Origin: JBAZYZ01 sp041659085
Lineage (GTDB): Bacteria > Patescibacteriota > Minisyncoccia > Phycocordibacterales > VMEP01
Assembly: GCA_041659085.1 (NCBI GenBank)
Contig: JBAZYZ010000005.1
Span: 1 to 37,992 of the forward strand
Direction: 5' to 3'
DNA: 37,992 bases
Numbering within the stretch: position 1 is the stretch's first letter; every line of letters starts with the position of its first letter. Positions 1 through 8,294 of the stretch are shown piece after piece. The translations under genes and the position numbers were made by a program. The notes beneath the pieces were generated by a model. That model was given only the letters and a program-made list of their open reading frames with translations, was not told the DNA's origin and did no database searches.

Positions 1-1034
1 TCCCAAAGTCCGGGTTTTTCCAAAATGGGATTAATCTTTTCTACATCAAACGAAACCGGTTCCTGAACTGTTTTAGTGATGTAGCCTTCTCCGCCGAAAA
101 CACGTCCAAGCTTCTGGGAGTCCATATAGGAGAGTATTTGGGCGCGCAATTCTTTGATACGCTTATCATTTTCATCTTCTTTATTTTTAATCTCAAAATA
201 CTGGCGTATGACTTCCGCGGCCTCTTCGTCAGACGGAGTTTCAGGCTTCTTATATTCATGCGACCACATCGGGCACATTTTTCTGAATCCGCACCAGTCG
301 CAAAGAGGCCCGGGCGTGGGCGGGAAATCACCGGTCTTTTTTCTTTCTTCAATTTCCCTGATTGTCGTAAGGAGCGCTTCTTTTGTTTTCTCGGCTTTGC
401 TTAAGTCAGCTTCGGTTGAAATTTTTTCATTGTGCTTCAGGAAATAGAGCGACATTTTTATTTTTTCCGGTTTGATGGATGGCCAGCGATGGGTAAGCGC
501 TAAGTGATAGACATTAAGCTGTAAATTGTCGGCGAGCTTTTCCTCCGCCGGCATTTTCTTGCCGGTTTTGTAGTCTATTATCTCGTAGCTTTCGTTGGCA
601 TCGTTTTTATCTATTCGGTCGATGATGCCGGCTAGCGTATGTGTTTCTCCGGTTTTATTGTCCGGGAGTTCAAGAGCAAATCTGCTTTCAAGTTCAAGAG
701 CATTAAAGTTCCATGGCTGGTTTTTGCGATAGAAATTTTTGATCAGCCTTACTCCTTCTTCAAAATAGGTTTTTTCATCAGCGTCTTTTCTTGTTTCATC
801 CGGCCAAACTATTTTTTCGGATTTCTCACTGAACTCTTTGGTAAAAAAATTCACCACTTCATCCACGGTAGGGTAAAGCGGATTTCTTTCAAACATATAT
901 TTCATCGCGGAATGGAGTATTGTGCCGAACACCGCCTCAATACGCTTGGGTGCTTTTAGTTTGTCTATTTCCTGATATTTGTATTTGAGCGGGCAGGTTT
1001 TGAATGTGTCCAGGGAGGAATAAGAAGTTCTCAT
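1..1034 (-). CDS. PD-(D/E)XK family nuclease with Fe-S cysteines (3' end cut off)
   Basis: Start codon is ATG at 1034-1032; the frame stays open to the window edge, so the C-terminus is missing (344 codons seen). Visible motifs: Cys14 in TCPLKY, His41 in FGTILH, Asp139 in GIIDRID, the catalytic Asp154-x-Lys156 in IIDYKTG, the Q-x3-Y motif QLNVY near 172-176, then Cys245, Cys248 and Cys254 in CDWCGFRKMC. One N-terminal cysteine plus three C-terminal ones is the arrangement that holds a [4Fe-4S] cluster in AddB/RecB-type and Cas4 nucleases. A role in DNA end processing or repair is inferred from the family. No cas genes or repeats lie nearby, so a CRISPR role is unsupported. About 90 residues follow the last cysteine, more than in Cas4. 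The gene diverges from the efflux operon. Confidence 0.88.
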   Translation of the reverse strand, partial: MRTSYSSLDTFKTCPLKYKYQEIDKLKAPKRIEAVFGTILHSAMKYMFERNPLYPTVDEVVNFFTKEFSEKSEKIVWPDETRKDADEKTYFEEGVRLIKNFYRKNQPWNFNALELESRFALELPDNKTGETHTLAGIIDRIDKNDANESYEIIDYKTGKKMPAEEKLADNLQLNVYHLALTHRWPSIKPEKIKMSLYFLKHNEKISTEADLSKAEKTKEALLTTIREIEERKKTGDFPPTPGPLCDWCGFRKMCPMWSHEYKKPETPSDEEAAEVIRQYFEIKNKEDENDKRIKELRAQILSYMDSQKLGRVFGGEGYITKTVQEPVSFDVEKINPILEKPGLW

Positions 1035-1040
1035 TGTCTT

Positions 1041-1068
1041 ATTGTAGAACGGAGTGATGAAAACGCAA
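1041..1068 (-). promoter_or_regulatory. Promoter of the PD-(D/E)XK nuclease gene
   Basis: On the minus strand TACAAT (1046-1041) ends 6 bases before the ATG at 1034; a TTGCGT -35-like box lies 16 bases upstream (1068-1063). The start site would fall at or next to the ATG, predicting a leaderless mRNA. Confidence 0.5.
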
Positions 1069-1073
1069 AAAAA

Positions 1074-1165
1074 TGTTATAATCGGCATTAATAAATAAGC
1101 GGGAAAAGCATTGTCTTTTTCAATTTGGCCGAGCAAGCAAATTATATTTCATTTAATTATATAAT
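1074..1165 (+). promoter_or_regulatory. Candidate promoters of the efflux operon
   Basis: Two -10-like sites precede the adaptor gene: an extended box TGTTATAAT at 1074-1082 and TATAAT at 1160-1165, about 113 and 30 bases before the ATG at 1196. Neither has a clear -35 element. Which one is used cannot be told from sequence. Confidence 0.4.
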
Positions 1166-1195
1166 GCTGAAATAAACAGCTATTTTCTAAAAAAT

Positions 1196-2731
1196 ATGGA
1201 AAAAATAGTTAATTTTTTTAAATCAATAAAATTTTTTGTTTTTCACAACCCATGGACTATGACTATTTTAGCTCTGGTTTTGGTGGGTGCGGGGTTATGG
1301 GCGTATAAAAACAAAAACAATACTCCCGAAATAAATTTTGCCGTTACAAAGATTGGGGAAGTCTCACAAACAGTCTCTGTGACTGGGCGGGTAAAACCAG
1401 CTAAGGAAGTGGGGCTTTCTTTTGAAAAAAGCGGGCGAGTGGCGTCAGTTTACCGTGAGGTAGGAGAAAACATTAACGCCGGAGAACCCATCTCTTCTTT
1501 AGACAACAGCGATATTTCCGCGCAGTTGTCCCAGGCAAAAGCCACGGTTAAAGCCGAACAAGCCAGGTTAGACGAGCTTAAAAGTGGGGCCCGTCCCGAA
1601 GATATCAATGTTTCGGAAGTTGCCGTTCAAAATGCCGTCAACGATCTCGTAAACAACATAAAAAGCGGATATGTGAGCGCTGACGACTCTATTCACAACA
1701 AAGTTGACCAGTTTATGTCAAACCCGAGAAGCGCGAGCCCAAAACTCAATTTTATAATTAACAATTCTCAACTCACTATTTATATTGAGTCTGGGCGCCC
1801 AGTTATAGAAACAATGCTTAATTCGTGGAATGTGTCCGTTGCCGGGATTTCCGCTTCGCGGGACATCACCCCTTATATAAGCGAGGCGAAGTCAAACCTC
1901 CGTTTAGAACAGTCGTTTTTGGATAATGTGGCAGAGGCGGTCAACTCCCTTACGACGAACGCAAATATCTCTCAAACAACGATAGACGGATACAAGGCCG
2001 CCGTGTCTTCGGCGCGCACCAATGTAAATACGGCCTTAGACGGTATAACTGCGGCTGAAGAGAAGTATAAAAACGCTTCATCATCACTATCTTTGAAAAA
2101 AGCCGGCGCGACAAAGGAGCAACTGGACGCGCAAACAGCCAAGGTGGAGGGAGCAGAAGCAAATGTGATGAGTCTGGAAGCTCAGCTTGCCAAAACAGTT
2201 CTGCGTTCTCCGATTTCCGGCGTGGTAACGAAACAGGATGCCAAGGTGGGAGAAATGGCGCCGGCCGGAACAGTTTTGTCCGCCGTAATATCAAACGCCA
2301 GATATGAAATAGAGGCCAACATACCGGAAGCTGACATTGCAAAAATAAAGGTGGGGGACAACGCGGAGGTGACACTTGACGCCTACGGCAACGATGCTGT
2401 TTTTTTCGCCGTAGTGTCTAAAATAGACCCCGCGGAAACCATAATTGATGGAGTTGCCACATACAAAACAACGCTTCAGTTTGATAAAAACGACGCGCGG
2501 GTAAAGCCCGGGATGACCGCCAATACGGATATTAGCGGACAGAAGAAATCAAACATCTTATTTATACCGGGACGAACCATTTCCACTAAAGATGGGGTAA
2601 AAACAGTAATTCTTGTGGAGGGCGATAATGTTAGGGAAGTTGTTGTCACTACAGGACTTCGCGGGTCAAACGGGGATGTGGAAATTCTCTCCGGACTAAA
2701 AGAGGGGGACAAAATCAAAACAAATCAGTAA
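1196..2731 (+). CDS. HlyD/MacA-like efflux adaptor (membrane fusion protein)
   Basis: 511 residues. An N-terminal membrane anchor (about 17-36) is followed by a first lipoyl half-motif (about 55-100, with SVTGRVKPAKEVGLSF), a long alpha-hairpin region rich in Ala, Gln and Lys (about 100-335), the second lipoyl half (LRSPISGVVTKQDAKVGE) and beta-barrel segments with VGDNAEVTLDAY and VKPGMTANTDI. This is the standard order for RND/MacA-type adaptors. The hairpin is longer than in MacA, which may bridge a wider gap. With the downstream ATPase and permease it should form a MacAB-like exporter. No outer-membrane TolC-like gene is adjacent, as expected for an organism thought to have a monoderm-like envelope. 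Substrate unknown. Confidence 0.9.
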   Translation: MEKIVNFFKSIKFFVFHNPWTMTILALVLVGAGLWAYKNKNNTPEINFAVTKIGEVSQTVSVTGRVKPAKEVGLSFEKSGRVASVYREVGENINAGEPISSLDNSDISAQLSQAKATVKAEQARLDELKSGARPEDINVSEVAVQNAVNDLVNNIKSGYVSADDSIHNKVDQFMSNPRSASPKLNFIINNSQLTIYIESGRPVIETMLNSWNVSVAGISASRDITPYISEAKSNLRLEQSFLDNVAEAVNSLTTNANISQTTIDGYKAAVSSARTNVNTALDGITAAEEKYKNASSSLSLKKAGATKEQLDAQTAKVEGAEANVMSLEAQLAKTVLRSPISGVVTKQDAKVGEMAPAGTVLSAVISNARYEIEANIPEADIAKIKVGDNAEVTLDAYGNDAVFFAVVSKIDPAETIIDGVATYKTTLQFDKNDARVKPGMTANTDISGQKKSNILFIPGRTISTKDGVKTVILVEGDNVREVVVTTGLRGSNGDVEILSGLKEGDKIKTNQ

Positions 2732-2812
2732 TTGTCAGTTTGTAATAAAAAACAAATTTTCAATCAACAGTAATTCAAGCGAACTAATCTTAAAGAAAAT
2801 TGAAATTACTCC

Positions 2813-3529
2813 ATGTCCTTAATAGATGTAAAAAATCTGGAGAAAACATACCACGACGAAGGAGTTGCCACTTCTGTGCTCAAAGGGGTTTCCTTCAATA
2901 TAACTGAGGGTGAGTTTGTCGCCATTATGGGACCGTCAGGTTCAGGCAAATCAACCCTGCTTCATATACTTGGATTTTTAGACAAACCTACGGGTGGTTC
3001 ATATAACTTTAACGACAAATCAGTTGTTGATTTCATGGAAGAAGAGGTGGCTCTAGTTCGGAATAAAAAATTTGGTTTTATTTTTCAGTCGTTTAACCTT
3101 CTGCCTCGCACGACAGTGCTTGAAAACGTAAAACTCCCCTTGGCCTACTCCGGGGTAAAAGAAGAGTACTGGGAAGACATGGCAAGGAAGGCGGTTGACT
3201 CCGTAGGGCTTACCCACCGTTTGGATTTTGAACCGTCGCAACTTTCAGGCGGGGAAAAACAAAGAGTCGCGATAGCCAGGGCGCTGGTAAACAACCCTCA
3301 GGTTATTTTTGCGGATGAGCCGACCGGAAACCTTGATTCAAAATCAGGCGAACTTGTAATGGAGATTATCCAAAAATTAAATGCGGATAAAGGACATACT
3401 ATTATCTTAATTACCCACGAAACCTACACAGCTGAATACGCGGAAAGGATTATCCGCCTTCATGACGGAATGATGGAAAGCGATATTAAGGTGGAAAACC
3501 GCCGCACAGGCAAGGTATTCATAAAATAA
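2813..3529 (+). CDS. ABC transporter ATP-binding protein, MacB/LolD type
   Basis: 238 residues, the usual length. Walker A GPSGSGKST at 40-48, Q-loop Gln92 in FQSFN, signature LSGGEKQ at 144-150, Walker B VIFADEP ending at 170 followed by TGNLD, and H-loop ITHE near 200. FADEPTGNLDSKSGE is typical of the MacB/LolD/FtsE branch, whose ATPases are separate polypeptides working with FtsX-like permeases. The permease gene starts one base after this stop codon, so the two are almost surely translated together. It would energise export or extraction of a substrate handed to the upstream adaptor. The N-terminal start ATG at 2813 fits the family beginning. Confidence 0.95.
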   Translation: MSLIDVKNLEKTYHDEGVATSVLKGVSFNITEGEFVAIMGPSGSGKSTLLHILGFLDKPTGGSYNFNDKSVVDFMEEEVALVRNKKFGFIFQSFNLLPRTTVLENVKLPLAYSGVKEEYWEDMARKAVDSVGLTHRLDFEPSQLSGGEKQRVAIARALVNNPQVIFADEPTGNLDSKSGELVMEIIQKLNADKGHTIILITHETYTAEYAERIIRLHDGMMESDIKVENRRTGKVFIK

Positions 3530-3530
3530 G

Positions 3531-4769
3531 ATGACAATAAAACATAGCATAAAATTGGCACTTATAGGGCTTAAAACCAACAAGACCAGATCCGCCTTAA
3601 CCATCCTTGGGATCATCATTGGCGTTACGGCTATTATTATGGTGGTTTCGCTTGGGCAAGGAGCCCAAAACCTTATTTTGGGCCAAATACAGGGCATTGG
3701 GGCTAAGACTATAGGTATTGTTCCGGGACGGACGCCGAAGGGTCCGACCGATGTTTTGGCAACGCTTAGCGCCTCCTTAAAGCAGCGGGATTTGGACCTT
3801 CTTTCACGGAGAGAAAATGTTCCGCACCAGGATGGCATTATGCCAATAGTTTTCGGAAGCGAAACCGCCACCTACGAGGGTCAAACATACCGACCGACTA
3901 TTTTCGGGGGAACAGAAATGATGGCGGAAATATATGACGCGTATCCGGAGGAGGGCAGGAATATGAACGATGATGATGTGCGCGGTTCGGCCGATGTTGT
4001 GATTTTGGGTTCAAAAGTCGCCGAAGAATTGGCTCCGGGGCAGAATCTCCTGGGGCAGCGCATAAAAATCAAGGGTAGAAATTTTATGGTTATAGGATTG
4101 TTGCCAAAGAAAGGCGGTTCATCGTTGTTTAATTTTGACGAAATAGCAATGTTGCCTTACACGACCGCCCAAAATTATATTTTTGGAATAAAGCACTATA
4201 ACCGCATTGTTGTCCGCGCCGACACCGAAGCGAATATAAATTCCACGGTGGAGGATATAAAAACAACGCTTCGCAATGCTCATAATATTACGGATCCCGA
4301 TAAAGACGATTTTGGGGTGGAGACGCAAGCTGATGCCCTCAAAACAGTAGGCACAATTCTGAACACCCTCACTCTTTTCCTTGCAATGGTGGCGGCCATA
4401 TCGCTTGTTGTCGGCGGCATCGGCATTATGAATATAATGCTCGTCTCCGTAACCGAGAGGACGCGGGAGATAGGGCTACGTAAAGCTTTGGGCGCGACAA
4501 ACAAAAACATACTTACCCAGTTTTTGCTTGAAGCGACAATTTTGACGGGTATCGGCGGATTGGTCGGCATACTGCTCGGCGCGGGACTTTCTTTTGCCAT
4601 CGCCCTCATAATAAGTAATGTGTTCGGCCTTGACTGGAGTTTTACTTTCCCCATTCAGGCGGCGATTTTAGGCATATTGGTTTCCGGCGCCGTTGGGCTT
4701 ATTTTTGGGATTTATCCTGCGAAAAAAGCCGCGGCTAAAAGCCCTATAGAGGCGTTGCGGTACGAATAA
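3531..4769 (+). CDS. MacB-like ABC transporter permease
   Basis: 412 residues with the MacB/FtsX plan: one membrane helix near 19-41 (LTILGIIIGVTAIIMVVSLG), a large extracytoplasmic domain (about 45-280), then three helices to the C-terminus. The conserved stretch TREIGLRKALGATNKNI before the third helix is the coupling region seen in MacB-type permeases. The gene starts 1 base after the ATPase stop and is the last in the operon; a hairpin terminator follows at 4769-4793. Expected product: mechanotransmitting permease of an adaptor-linked exporter. The exported substrate (peptide, lipid or lipoprotein) cannot be told. Confidence 0.94.
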   Translation: MTIKHSIKLALIGLKTNKTRSALTILGIIIGVTAIIMVVSLGQGAQNLILGQIQGIGAKTIGIVPGRTPKGPTDVLATLSASLKQRDLDLLSRRENVPHQDGIMPIVFGSETATYEGQTYRPTIFGGTEMMAEIYDAYPEEGRNMNDDDVRGSADVVILGSKVAEELAPGQNLLGQRIKIKGRNFMVIGLLPKKGGSSLFNFDEIAMLPYTTAQNYIFGIKHYNRIVVRADTEANINSTVEDIKTTLRNAHNITDPDKDDFGVETQADALKTVGTILNTLTLFLAMVAAISLVVGGIGIMNIMLVSVTERTREIGLRKALGATNKNILTQFLLEATILTGIGGLVGILLGAGLSFAIALIISNVFGLDWSFTFPIQAAILGILVSGAVGLIFGIYPAKKAAAKSPIEALRYE

Positions 4770-4793
4770 AAACCGATGACTTAGTTCGGTTTT
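4769..4793. terminator. Bidirectional hairpin terminator between convergent genes
   Basis: AAAACCGA (4769-4776) pairs with TCGGTTTT (4786-4793), loop 9 bases, with T-rich sequence on both sides. It would end the efflux operon on the plus strand and the small gene 4812-5027 on the minus strand. Confidence 0.6.
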
Positions 4794-4811
4794 ATAATGC
4801 CAAATAAAAAT

Positions 4812-5027
4812 CTATAATCCTATGCCCTGGATGCTCCCCACGCTGTCGGTATAGCTGCTTATAAAAGAGGGGACTGCAAAAAGTAGTCCGATTAGGGGTA
4901 GGATTATAACTACGGCTGTAATTACGAGTGTCCACATAAAAGATTTCCGTGTTTTTTCAACGGAAACATAAATCTCATCCATCTTTTGCTCAAGCTCGTT
5001 CAATTTTTGGGCGATGTTTGTTTCCAT
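4812..5027 (-). CDS. Small membrane protein with N-terminal helix, unknown function
   Basis: 71 residues from the ATG at 5027; a TTG 33 bases upstream would give 82 residues but the ATG is preferred because the added residues look non-conserved in style (inference). Residues 1-25 form a charged, heptad-like helix (LNELEQKMDEIYVSVEKTRK), then a single hydrophobic span (about 31-53) and a short polar tail. Proteins of this design, a small coiled coil next to a membrane anchor, are common in CPR genomes but have no assigned role. A TATACT box lies about 10 bases before the ATG, which would give a very short or absent leader. Transcribed towards the efflux operon. Confidence 0.6.
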   Translation of the reverse strand: METNIAQKLNELEQKMDEIYVSVEKTRKSFMWTLVITAVVIILPLIGLLFAVPSFISSYTDSVGSIQGIGL

Positions 5028-5138
5028 GTTTTTGTTAAGTATACTCTTAATAACGAGCAAACAAAACCAAAACGGAGTGTCGCATAAACACCCGCAACAG
5101 TGGGTAAGTTGCCTTGGCTCACTAAATTAATAGGATTC

Positions 5139-5153
5139 TGCTATAATTATACT
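5139..5153 (+). promoter_or_regulatory. Extended -10 promoter for AI-2E family gene
   Basis: TGCTATAAT at 5139-5147, directly followed by TATACT at 5148-5153; the ATG is at 5159. Transcription would begin at or within a few bases of the start codon. No Shine-Dalgarno site is present. Confidence 0.6.
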
Positions 5154-5158
5154 CGTAT

Positions 5159-6208
5159 ATGCCTGCAAATAAAGATAAGTTGCAAAGTTACTTCTTGTTC
5201 GCCGTGCTGGCGATTGTTTTTGTTTTGACCTTTTTCATCTTTCGACCGTTTCTCGCGCCGCTTATTTTGGCGATAGTTTTTGCGGTCGTGTCGCAACCGT
5301 TTTATAGGATAGTTTTACGGACCGTCGGCGGGCGTCTGGGTATTGCCGCTTTTTTTACCACCATAACCATTATCGCCTGTCTTTTGATACCGCTTACGTT
5401 TCTTGGCACCCAAATCTTGAATGAGTCTCGCGGACTATACCTCTCTTTGGCTGACGGTTCGGCAAAGTATATTCTTGATGCTGTTACCAGCGCTTTTTCC
5501 GTTGTTTTGGACAAGATTATGCCGGGCACCAGCGATTCTTTACCGGATATATCATCTTCATTTGACACGTACGCGAAACAAGGGCTTGAATGGATAATCC
5601 ATAACCTTGGAGGAGCGCTCTCCAGCGTTACAGACCTTCTTTTGGGCATGCTCATCTTTTTTGTCGCTCTTTATTATTTTCTGCGTGACGGAGAACAATT
5701 CAAAAAAACTTTATTCACCTTAAGCCCGCTTGCTATTTCCGACGACGAAGATGTTTCGAGGAAAATGGAGATGGCGGTCAACTCCGTGATTAAAGGCAGT
5801 CTTTCTGTAGCCCTTGTCCAAGGAATTCTTACAGCTGTCGGTTTCGCGCTTTTCGGTGTTCCGAATAGCGTCCTTTGGGGAACCGTCGCGGCTGTCGCGG
5901 CGCTTATTCCGGCGATAGGCACGGCGCTTGTAATTATACCCGGTATTATTTTTCTGTTTCTAACAGGCAGTGTCGGTGCATCTATAGGCCTTTTCCTGTG
6001 GGGACTCATTGCTGTCGGCCTTATAGACAATTTCCTCAGCGCCAGGCTTATGGGCAGGGGGATGCAGCTTCATCCGCTTTTGGTTTTGCTTTCGGTGCTT
6101 GGCGGTATCGGATTTTTTGGCGCCATAGGCCTTTTCCTGGGCCCTCTTACACTAAGCCTCCTGTTTGCTTTTTTAAGCATTTATTCTTCCCGACGGCAAA
6201 CAAACTGA
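5159..6208 (+). CDS. AI-2E family (UPF0118/PerM-like) transporter
   Basis: 349 residues, the usual family length. Two helices at about 13-50 (LFAVLAIVFVLTFFIF, PFLAPLILAIVFAVV), a third near 62-84, a soluble segment to about 140, then five or so helices to the end. The region ALIPAIGTALVIIPGIIFLFLTGS and the later DNFLSARLMGRGMQLHPLLVLLSVLGG are hallmark segments of this family. Members have been linked to autoinducer-2 export, and others to Na+/H+ exchange or membrane stress; the substrate here is unknown. Preceded by an extended -10 box only 5-11 bases from the ATG. An intercistronic hairpin overlaps the stop codon, and the DUF2914 gene starts 32 bases later. Confidence 0.92.
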   Translation: MPANKDKLQSYFLFAVLAIVFVLTFFIFRPFLAPLILAIVFAVVSQPFYRIVLRTVGGRLGIAAFFTTITIIACLLIPLTFLGTQILNESRGLYLSLADGSAKYILDAVTSAFSVVLDKIMPGTSDSLPDISSSFDTYAKQGLEWIIHNLGGALSSVTDLLLGMLIFFVALYYFLRDGEQFKKTLFTLSPLAISDDEDVSRKMEMAVNSVIKGSLSVALVQGILTAVGFALFGVPNSVLWGTVAAVAALIPAIGTALVIIPGIIFLFLTGSVGASIGLFLWGLIAVGLIDNFLSARLMGRGMQLHPLLVLLSVLGGIGFFGAIGLFLGPLTLSLLFAFLSIYSSRRQTN

Positions 6209-6222
6209 GGGTCTGTTTGCCG
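6194..6222 (+). other. Intercistronic hairpin over the stop codon
   Basis: CGGCAAACA (6194-6202) is perfectly complementary to TGTTTGCCG (6214-6222) with an 11-base loop that contains the TGA stop of the AI-2E gene. There is no T-tract, so it is not a standard terminator. It may act as an mRNA stability or processing element between the two genes (inference). Confidence 0.45.
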
Positions 6223-6240
6223 CGAAGCATCTTTCCCAGA

Positions 6241-7311
6241 ATGTTTGTTTCAATAAAAAAATACATTGTAAAGCATGAGCGATATGTCGGAATAGCGGCG
6301 ATTGCCGTTGGATTCATTTGGGACTCGCTTACTCTGGCTCGCCCGGATCAGATTTTTGGGAACATTACCCTGATATCTTACCTGCTTATTTCAGCGGGGG
6401 GGATTATTGTGCTGGCATTGCGCGCGAAAAGGAATGTTATTGCGCCGATACTTTGGCTTGCGCTTGTACAGTTTTCTTTTGGTAACTTGGCCGGCGGATT
6501 TCTTGTTGTTTATGGCAGAAGCGGCACATTTGAGGGCAGCTACCTTTTCTTCCTGATACTTGGAGCATTTATTATCGGCAATGAGTTTATGCGCGACAAA
6601 TACTCTCGGGTGAATTTCCATATTTCCGTTTGGTATTTTCTGCTTTTTTCCTACCTATCATTAATGGTACCAATGATTCTGAGTCGTATGGGGGATGATG
6701 TATTCCTGCTTAGCGGAGTTTCCAGCCTGGCTATTGTTTCTGTTTTTATTCTCATCCTCCGTATCATCTCTCCGGATATGATGTTGGCGGCCATGAAAAA
6801 CACAATATTTTCCATTGCCGCAATTTTTACACTATTAAACGGCCTTTATTTTCTGAACATTATTCCACCGGTACCTCTTTCTTTGCGGGGCATTGGTGTG
6901 TATCACGGCATGGAAAAAACCATAAACGGGGATTATAAAGCGTTTTTTGAAAAACCGGACTGGTATGAATTTCGGCGCGATACCGGTAAAACATTCACGA
7001 TACTACCCGGCAACAGAGTTGCCTACTGTTTCAGTTCGGTCTTTGCTCCGGTTAAGCTTGAGACCGGCATCTACCACGTCTGGGAATATTATGACGGGCG
7101 AGCGGGGGAGTGGAGGGTTTCCTCAGTAGTTTCTTTTCCAATAACGGGCGGGCGGAACAACGGTTATCGGGGGTATAGCGCAAAGTCTTCCCTCGCCTCA
7201 GGCAAGTGGCGTTGCTCTGTAAAAACCGAAAGTGGCGCCTTGGTGGGCAGAACGACTTTTGATGTTATTTATTCGACGCAACCATTTTCGCTTTCTGAAA
7301 AAATACTATGA
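6241..7311 (+). CDS. Multi-pass membrane protein with C-terminal DUF2914 domain
   Basis: 356 residues from ATG 6241. The frame is open back to 5875, but that part lies inside the AI-2E gene and translates to Arg/Cys/Tyr-rich shadow sequence, so the later ATG is chosen. About eight hydrophobic helices occupy residues 15-215, followed by a soluble domain with FCFSSVFAP-like strands ending in GKWRCSVKTESGALVGRTTFDVI, which matches the DUF2914 pattern. The family has no established function; the domain is expected to face outside. The last four bases overlap the start of the metalloprotease gene (ATGA), so the pair is translationally coupled. Confidence 0.82.
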   Translation: MFVSIKKYIVKHERYVGIAAIAVGFIWDSLTLARPDQIFGNITLISYLLISAGGIIVLALRAKRNVIAPILWLALVQFSFGNLAGGFLVVYGRSGTFEGSYLFFLILGAFIIGNEFMRDKYSRVNFHISVWYFLLFSYLSLMVPMILSRMGDDVFLLSGVSSLAIVSVFILILRIISPDMMLAAMKNTIFSIAAIFTLLNGLYFLNIIPPVPLSLRGIGVYHGMEKTINGDYKAFFEKPDWYEFRRDTGKTFTILPGNRVAYCFSSVFAPVKLETGIYHVWEYYDGRAGEWRVSSVVSFPITGGRNNGYRGYSAKSSLASGKWRCSVKTESGALVGRTTFDVIYSTQPFSLSEKIL

Positions 7312-8258
7312 TGAAACAAATATCAAAATTTATTGTTTCTGCGGTAATCGCAGGTTTTGTCGCATATATTTTCCGCGCGCCGATTCAAAGCCGGATGGAA
7401 ATAATTTGGAACAACATTAAGCCGGCATCTGCTCCATGCAGTAAGCCAATAAATTATTCTCTCGGTGCTTTTGATGCAAAGTTCGGTCTTACAAAAGAGA
7501 GTTTTCTGGACGCCCTAAGAGAAGCCGAGGCGGTGTGGGAGAAGCCTATTGGCCGGGATCTCTTTGTTTACAGCCCTGACGGCGATCTCGAGATAAACCT
7601 TATTTATGATTACCGTCAAGAAGCAACCGGCAAACTAAAAAGTTTAGGGTTGGCGGTTGACGCCAATAGGGCTTCGTACGATACGCTTAACGCAAAGTAT
7701 ATTGAATTGGATGCGCAATATAAACAGGCAAAAGCCGATTACGATAATCTTGTGGAGGCATTTAACGCAAGAAATGACGCATATGGCCAACAGGTTGAGT
7801 ACTGGAATCGGCGGGGAGGGGCTCCGAAGAAAGAATATGCCATTCTTAAGTCCGAGGAAGAGGCAATTCAGGCGGATTTTGCAGAGATAAAAAATATGGA
7901 GGGGGAAATGAATGAATATGTCGACAATATAAAAGCGGTTGTGGTTGTGCTTAATAATATTGCCAATGCGCTCAACATTGATGTCAGAAAATATAACGAT
8001 ATCGGGAACGCTTTGGGTGAAGAATTTAATGAGGGAGTTTACAGGAATGACGGACAGGGGAGCGAAGAGATTGATATTTATGAATTTGGCAGCCGCGGGC
8101 AACTGGTGAGAATTTTGACACACGAGTTCGGTCATGCGCTGGGACTTCCTCATGTGGAAGATCAGGATGCAATTATGTACAAGCTCAATGTGGGCAAAAA
8201 CACCGCGCTTTCTCCATCGGACATCGGGGAACTTAAAATAAGATGCAGTATTAAGTAG
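7308..8258 (+). CDS. Matrixin-like (M10) zinc metalloprotease, membrane anchored
   Basis: 316 residues. An N-terminal hydrophobic segment (about 6-22) should be a signal anchor. Residues 105-215 are charged and heptad-like (coiled coil), rich in Asp, Asn, Tyr and Lys. The zinc site is HEFGHALGLPH at 272-282 followed by Asp285, and AIMYKL near 288-293 supplies the Met-turn: this is the metzincin HExxHxxGxxH signature. The active domain is compact and C-terminal. It overlaps the upstream DUF2914 gene by four bases. A surface-tethered protease acting at the cell envelope or on host/neighbour proteins is inferred; substrate unknown. In the style of matrixins, a propeptide-like inhibitory cysteine is not obvious; the only early cysteine is Cys44. 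Confidence 0.88.
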   Translation: MMKQISKFIVSAVIAGFVAYIFRAPIQSRMEIIWNNIKPASAPCSKPINYSLGAFDAKFGLTKESFLDALREAEAVWEKPIGRDLFVYSPDGDLEINLIYDYRQEATGKLKSLGLAVDANRASYDTLNAKYIELDAQYKQAKADYDNLVEAFNARNDAYGQQVEYWNRRGGAPKKEYAILKSEEEAIQADFAEIKNMEGEMNEYVDNIKAVVVVLNNIANALNIDVRKYNDIGNALGEEFNEGVYRNDGQGSEEIDIYEFGSRGQLVRILTHEFGHALGLPHVEDQDAIMYKLNVGKNTALSPSDIGELKIRCSIK

Positions 8259-8278
8259 TAGGGTCACTTTTTATAATT

Positions 8279-8287
8279 TGGTATAAT
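8279..8287 (+). promoter_or_regulatory. Extended -10 promoter of the HIT gene
   Basis: TGGTATAAT at 8279-8287 ends 7 bases before the ATG at 8295. No -35 box at the expected spacing. Predicts a leaderless mRNA. Confidence 0.62.
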
Positions 8288-8294
8288 TAAAAAT

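Noticed and set aside
1950..2375. 141-codon minus-strand frame inside the adaptor gene
   Set aside because: Pro/Arg/Leu-rich shadow of a well-supported membrane fusion protein.
5875..6240. Upstream extension of the DUF2914 protein
   Set aside because: The region is inside the AI-2E gene in another frame and gives an Arg/Cys/Tyr-rich shadow; the ATG at 6241 leads straight into the first helix.
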